64,000 bases of DNA from positions 354,658 to 418,657 of the forward strand of contig LNEB01000014.1 of the NCBI GenBank assembly GCA_001464795.1, read 5' to 3'. This stretch comes from Bdellovibrionales bacterium Ga0074139. GTDB taxonomy: Bacteria; Bdellovibrionota; Bdellovibrionia; Bdellovibrionales; Bdellovibrionaceae. The stretch's first letter is position 1. The number at the start of each line of letters is the position of its first letter. Under the pieces are notes generated by a model. It was not told the origin of the DNA and ran no database searches. It saw only the letters and a list, made by a program, of their open reading frames with translations. The position numbers and the translations under genes were made by a program. Positions 62,117-64,000 of this stretch are shown here, piece by piece.

Positions 62117-62134
62117 TATTTTAAGGAGCTATTT

Positions 62135-62818
62135 ATGGGAGCAAAAAAGTTAGCCTGTTATGCACGAGTAAGTACATTGGATCAATCCACAGGTATGGAG
62201 TCACAGGTCAGAGTTTTAAAGCAATATTGTGAACAAAATAACATTACCGAGGTCGAATTTTTCACTGATGAAGGAGTTAGTGGAACAAAGTCCTCTCGCC
62301 CTGCCCTGGATCGAATGATGGCAGCGGTTGAAAATGATGAAATCTCGTCCGTTGTGGTTTATTCATTTTCACGGTTTGCGAGAAGTACCACCCATCTTTT
62401 AAACGCTTTGCAAGCCTTCAAAAAGAAAAATATCCAGTTCGTAAGTTTAACCGAAAAAATTGATACGAATAGCGCTGTCGGAATCGCAATTTTTTCGATC
62501 CTTGCTTCGATTTCCCAACTGGAACGAGATTTAATTGCAGACCGTGTGAAAATTGGTCTCGCAAATGCTCGAGCAAAAGGGAAATTAATTGGCAGAAAGA
62601 AACTGAGAGATTCAGATTTAATCCGAAAACTTTTAAAATCAGGCTTAACTTACAGACAAATTTCTATCATAGCTAAAACCAGTCACGGGAGTGTTCATCA
62701 AGAAAAACTTGCCATGAAAAGAGATGAAGAAGCTGCAAGAATTAAAGCTTTGGAGGAAGAGAAAAAAATCAATGAAGCGACTGTCGTTTTCCCTGAGTTT
62801 GTAAAACCAACAGTATAA
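62135..62818 (+). CDS. Serine recombinase (resolvase/invertase family)
   Basis: A 227-residue recombinase. Nucleophile Ser13 in ARVST, Arg80 and Arg83 in SRFAR, and ISQLERDLIADR and GKLIGRKK segments fit the family. The C-terminal HTH (RQISIIAKTSHGSVHQ) binds DNA. The length matches the Tn3-type/Hin-type resolvases, not the large integrases. AAGGAG precedes the ATG. It would cut and invert or resolve DNA at sites with inverted repeats, and such a repeat lies just downstream. No transposase is nearby, so it may act on its own site or in trans. Confidence 0.93.
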   Translation: MGAKKLACYARVSTLDQSTGMESQVRVLKQYCEQNNITEVEFFTDEGVSGTKSSRPALDRMMAAVENDEISSVVVYSFSRFARSTTHLLNALQAFKKKNIQFVSLTEKIDTNSAVGIAIFSILASISQLERDLIADRVKIGLANARAKGKLIGRKKLRDSDLIRKLLKSGLTYRQISIIAKTSHGSVHQEKLAMKRDEEAARIKALEEEKKINEATVVFPEFVKPTV

Positions 62819-62830
62819 TAGATCTTAGAA

Positions 62831-62861
62831 GTGAGCCCTTAACCGGGGCTCACTTTTTTTG
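62831..62861 (+). terminator. Intrinsic terminator of the recombinase gene
   Basis: Perfect 8-bp stem GTGAGCCC / GGGCTCAC around TTAACCG, then seven T residues. Starts 13 bases after the stop codon. Confidence 0.9.
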
Positions 62862-62868
62862 TCTTTTT

Positions 62869-62925
62869 TGTATCGAAAACCACGCTTTAAATCAGACTGC
62901 ACAAGAAAGCATGGATTTCGATACA
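62869..62925. repeat. 14-bp inverted repeat downstream of the recombinase, possible recombination site
   Basis: TGTATCGAAAaCCA (62869-62882) and its reverse complement TGGATTTCGATACA (62912-62925), with one mismatch, are separated by 29 bases. The spacing and symmetry fit a binding or crossover site for a serine recombinase dimer or for a similar DNA-binding protein. It lies after the terminator, so it is not part of the transcript hairpin. Confidence 0.5.
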
Positions 62926-62939
62926 ATCTGCAAGTCCCT

Positions 62940-62976
62940 AAAAGCAAAGAGGTCAGAAAGTTTGTCTCCTGACCTC
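62940..62976 (-). terminator. Intrinsic terminator of the Tiki/TraB-like gene
   Basis: On the minus strand an 8-bp perfect stem, GAGGTCAG / CTGACCTC (62976-62969 with 62956-62949), is followed by TTTGCTTTT. It lies 38 bases after the stop at 63015. Confidence 0.7.
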
Positions 62977-63014
62977 AGCTTATTTTGAAGTCTTTACTGA
63001 ACGGTCAATTCTGC

Positions 63015-63848
63015 TTAACGGGTTATCGAAAAGTCAAAATCATTCCAGATAGGCTTTCGCTCACTTGGCAAATATGGATATAAGCGAGTTTCTGGTAACA
63101 GCAGCTCATTTGAAAATGCATTCGGCAATACATCTCTTGGAGAACAAACTAAATTTCCCCATGACGACAGCCGAAAATCTGATTGCTCGCTTAGATCCGA
63201 TAAGTTGTACGTAATTGGCTTTAGACCTAGTGCTTTAATTAAACTCACCACGGATGGATGGTTTTCTAACGGCGAGATATGGGCTTTTCCTACAAAAAAT
63301 ATGGCACTGTCACAGGTTGAATCTGTAAGTAGTTGCTGTGCAATCTTCGCCATCGCTTCATTTCTTTCTACTTCTGTTTTGCTCCCATCAATGTGTCCTG
63401 GGTGATCGATTTCAAAAACCGTTAATCCATTTTTTTCTGCTGATTGAACGAGTGATGGATAGTACTTCGACCAGTATTCAATTTTTTTGAGTTCCTCAGG
63501 AGATAAATTGGGGCGTTTACGATATTTCTCAAAAAGCTCTTCAAAATTTTTGAGCCCATCTTTCGGTAACTCTAAGAAGACACATTTTCTTTTGCCTGAG
63601 ATTTGAGACGCAAGTTCAGACACAATTCTGCTGAGCAGAGCTGTGTCGGTATAAAAGTGAGTTTCGCCGATAACATGCAGATTTGATCTTTTACCTACGG
63701 ATGAAAATAAATCTTCTGAGGATTGGTATATTCCTTTATCTGCTGCGAGACGCTTAATGTTGTCGCTGTCACAAATATTGGCAGCATGAACAACAAAAGG
63801 TGCGGTTAATAAGATTATAAGGCTTCTGAAGGCGTATGTATGGAACAT
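63015..63848 (-). CDS. Exported Tiki/TraB/ChaN-superfamily protein
   Basis: A 277-residue protein with a signal peptide (about 1-22, cut after VHAA). Motifs of the Tiki/TraB/EreA-ChaN superfamily are clear: HVIGETHFYTD (Gly-Glu-x-His), VFLELPK, a RNEAMA helix and FFVGKAHISPL. In known members this arrangement binds metal or heme, and Tiki proteins are proteases, while others are erythromycin esterase-like. Substrate unknown. A more divergent relative is at 14705-15682. Confidence 0.7.
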   Translation of the reverse strand: MFHTYAFRSLIILLTAPFVVHAANICDSDNIKRLAADKGIYQSSEDLFSSVGKRSNLHVIGETHFYTDTALLSRIVSELASQISGKRKCVFLELPKDGLKNFEELFEKYRKRPNLSPEELKKIEYWSKYYPSLVQSAEKNGLTVFEIDHPGHIDGSKTEVERNEAMAKIAQQLLTDSTCDSAIFFVGKAHISPLENHPSVVSLIKALGLKPITYNLSDLSEQSDFRLSSWGNLVCSPRDVLPNAFSNELLLPETRLYPYLPSERKPIWNDFDFSITR

Positions 63849-64000
63849 GAGCTTTAGCTATTCAAAGTTTATACCGCGACCACCCTTTGCGAGCTGCTTC
63901 AAAACCAAATCAAATCGATTTATGATTTGCTCGCAGTAGTGTTGAGATCAAGATCGAGCGGTAAAACGCTTATGGTCAAGAAAGCGCCTATTTAGTTCAG
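63849..64000. other. Right edge, no gene seen
   Basis: The last 152 bases hold no convincing open frame or RNA gene. They probably include the promoter of the Tiki/TraB-like gene, which starts at 63848. Confidence 0.5.

Noticed and set aside
1..64000. CRISPR arrays, rRNA genes, complete insertion sequences
   Set aside because: No regular spaced repeats, no rRNA sequence and no transposase with terminal repeats were seen.

Overview
The window is a piece of chromosome from a low-GC, Gram-negative bacterium. Lipoprotein signals, outer-membrane barrel proteins, a BamE-like lipoprotein, SecA, a caa3-type cytochrome oxidase and many secreted hydrolases all point that way. Gene content (adventurous-gliding AgmX-type domain, matrixin, many short overlapping operons of secreted proteins, olsB/olsA pair, tyrosine-catabolic genes) suggests a relative of Bdellovibrionota or another former deltaproteobacterium. 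This placement is inference from gene families, not from a marker gene.

Layout. 1-8.7 kb: a partial Gcr-like membrane protein, rsmG, a secreted alpha/beta hydrolase, a SlyD-like/zinc-ribbon/rhlE operon, a sensor kinase, and a matrixin with an outer-membrane protein. 8.8-11.3 kb: a very AT-rich divergent cluster of membrane genes including a fatty-acid-hydroxylase-type diiron protein and a UbiA prenyltransferase. 11.3-13.3 kb: a lipoprotein and a trypsin-like protease. 13.4-17.15 kb: an accessory block beside tRNA-Ser(GGA), with a caspase-like protein, a Tiki/TraB-like protein and a single-domain RelA/SpoT protein. An 11-bp copy of the tRNA 3' end lies at the far edge of this block.

17.2-23.7 kb: ZIP transporter, MscS channel, lipoprotein, AmpG-like permease with an adenosine-deaminase-family enzyme, and an HNH nuclease. 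23.8-30.3 kb: a plus-strand run of tesA-ybbA-ybbP, Sua5/TsaC, and an olsB-olsA pair for ornithine-lipid-type membrane lipids. 30.3-33.5 kb: a 2OG oxygenase fused to an AgmX-type domain, fumarylacetoacetase, a small OMP and maleylacetoacetate isomerase. 33.5-35.7 kb: a response regulator with a GAF histidine kinase. 35.7-41.5 kb: the caa3 oxidase operon (cytochrome c, SCO, coxB, coxA, coxC, coxD, ctaB).

41.5-46.9 kb: an acyl-CoA synthetase, two alpha/beta hydrolases, a FabG and a FabH-like enzyme with altered catalytic residues, probably one lipid-modifying pathway. 46.9-53.3 kb: envelope and secretion genes with secA, trmL, and a GcvH-like protein that has lost the lipoyl-lysine and gained an acidic tail. 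53.3-58.3 kb: a tightly packed eight-gene minus-strand operon (PhoD-like, TruC, a six-repeat Cys-Gly-Trp protein, an iron-oxygenase-like protein, GNAT, NTF2-like and unknowns). 58.5-64 kb: a large secreted protein, a GNAT, then a module of rnk-like, HTH, small membrane protein and serine recombinase with clear terminators and inverted repeats, and a second Tiki/TraB-like protein.

The best candidates for undescribed biology are the lipoyl-less GcvH homologue, the FabH-like cluster, the tRNA-Ser-proximal caspase/Tiki/RelA block, and the AT-rich UbiA/hydroxylase cluster. No CRISPR array, rRNA or complete insertion sequence was seen.
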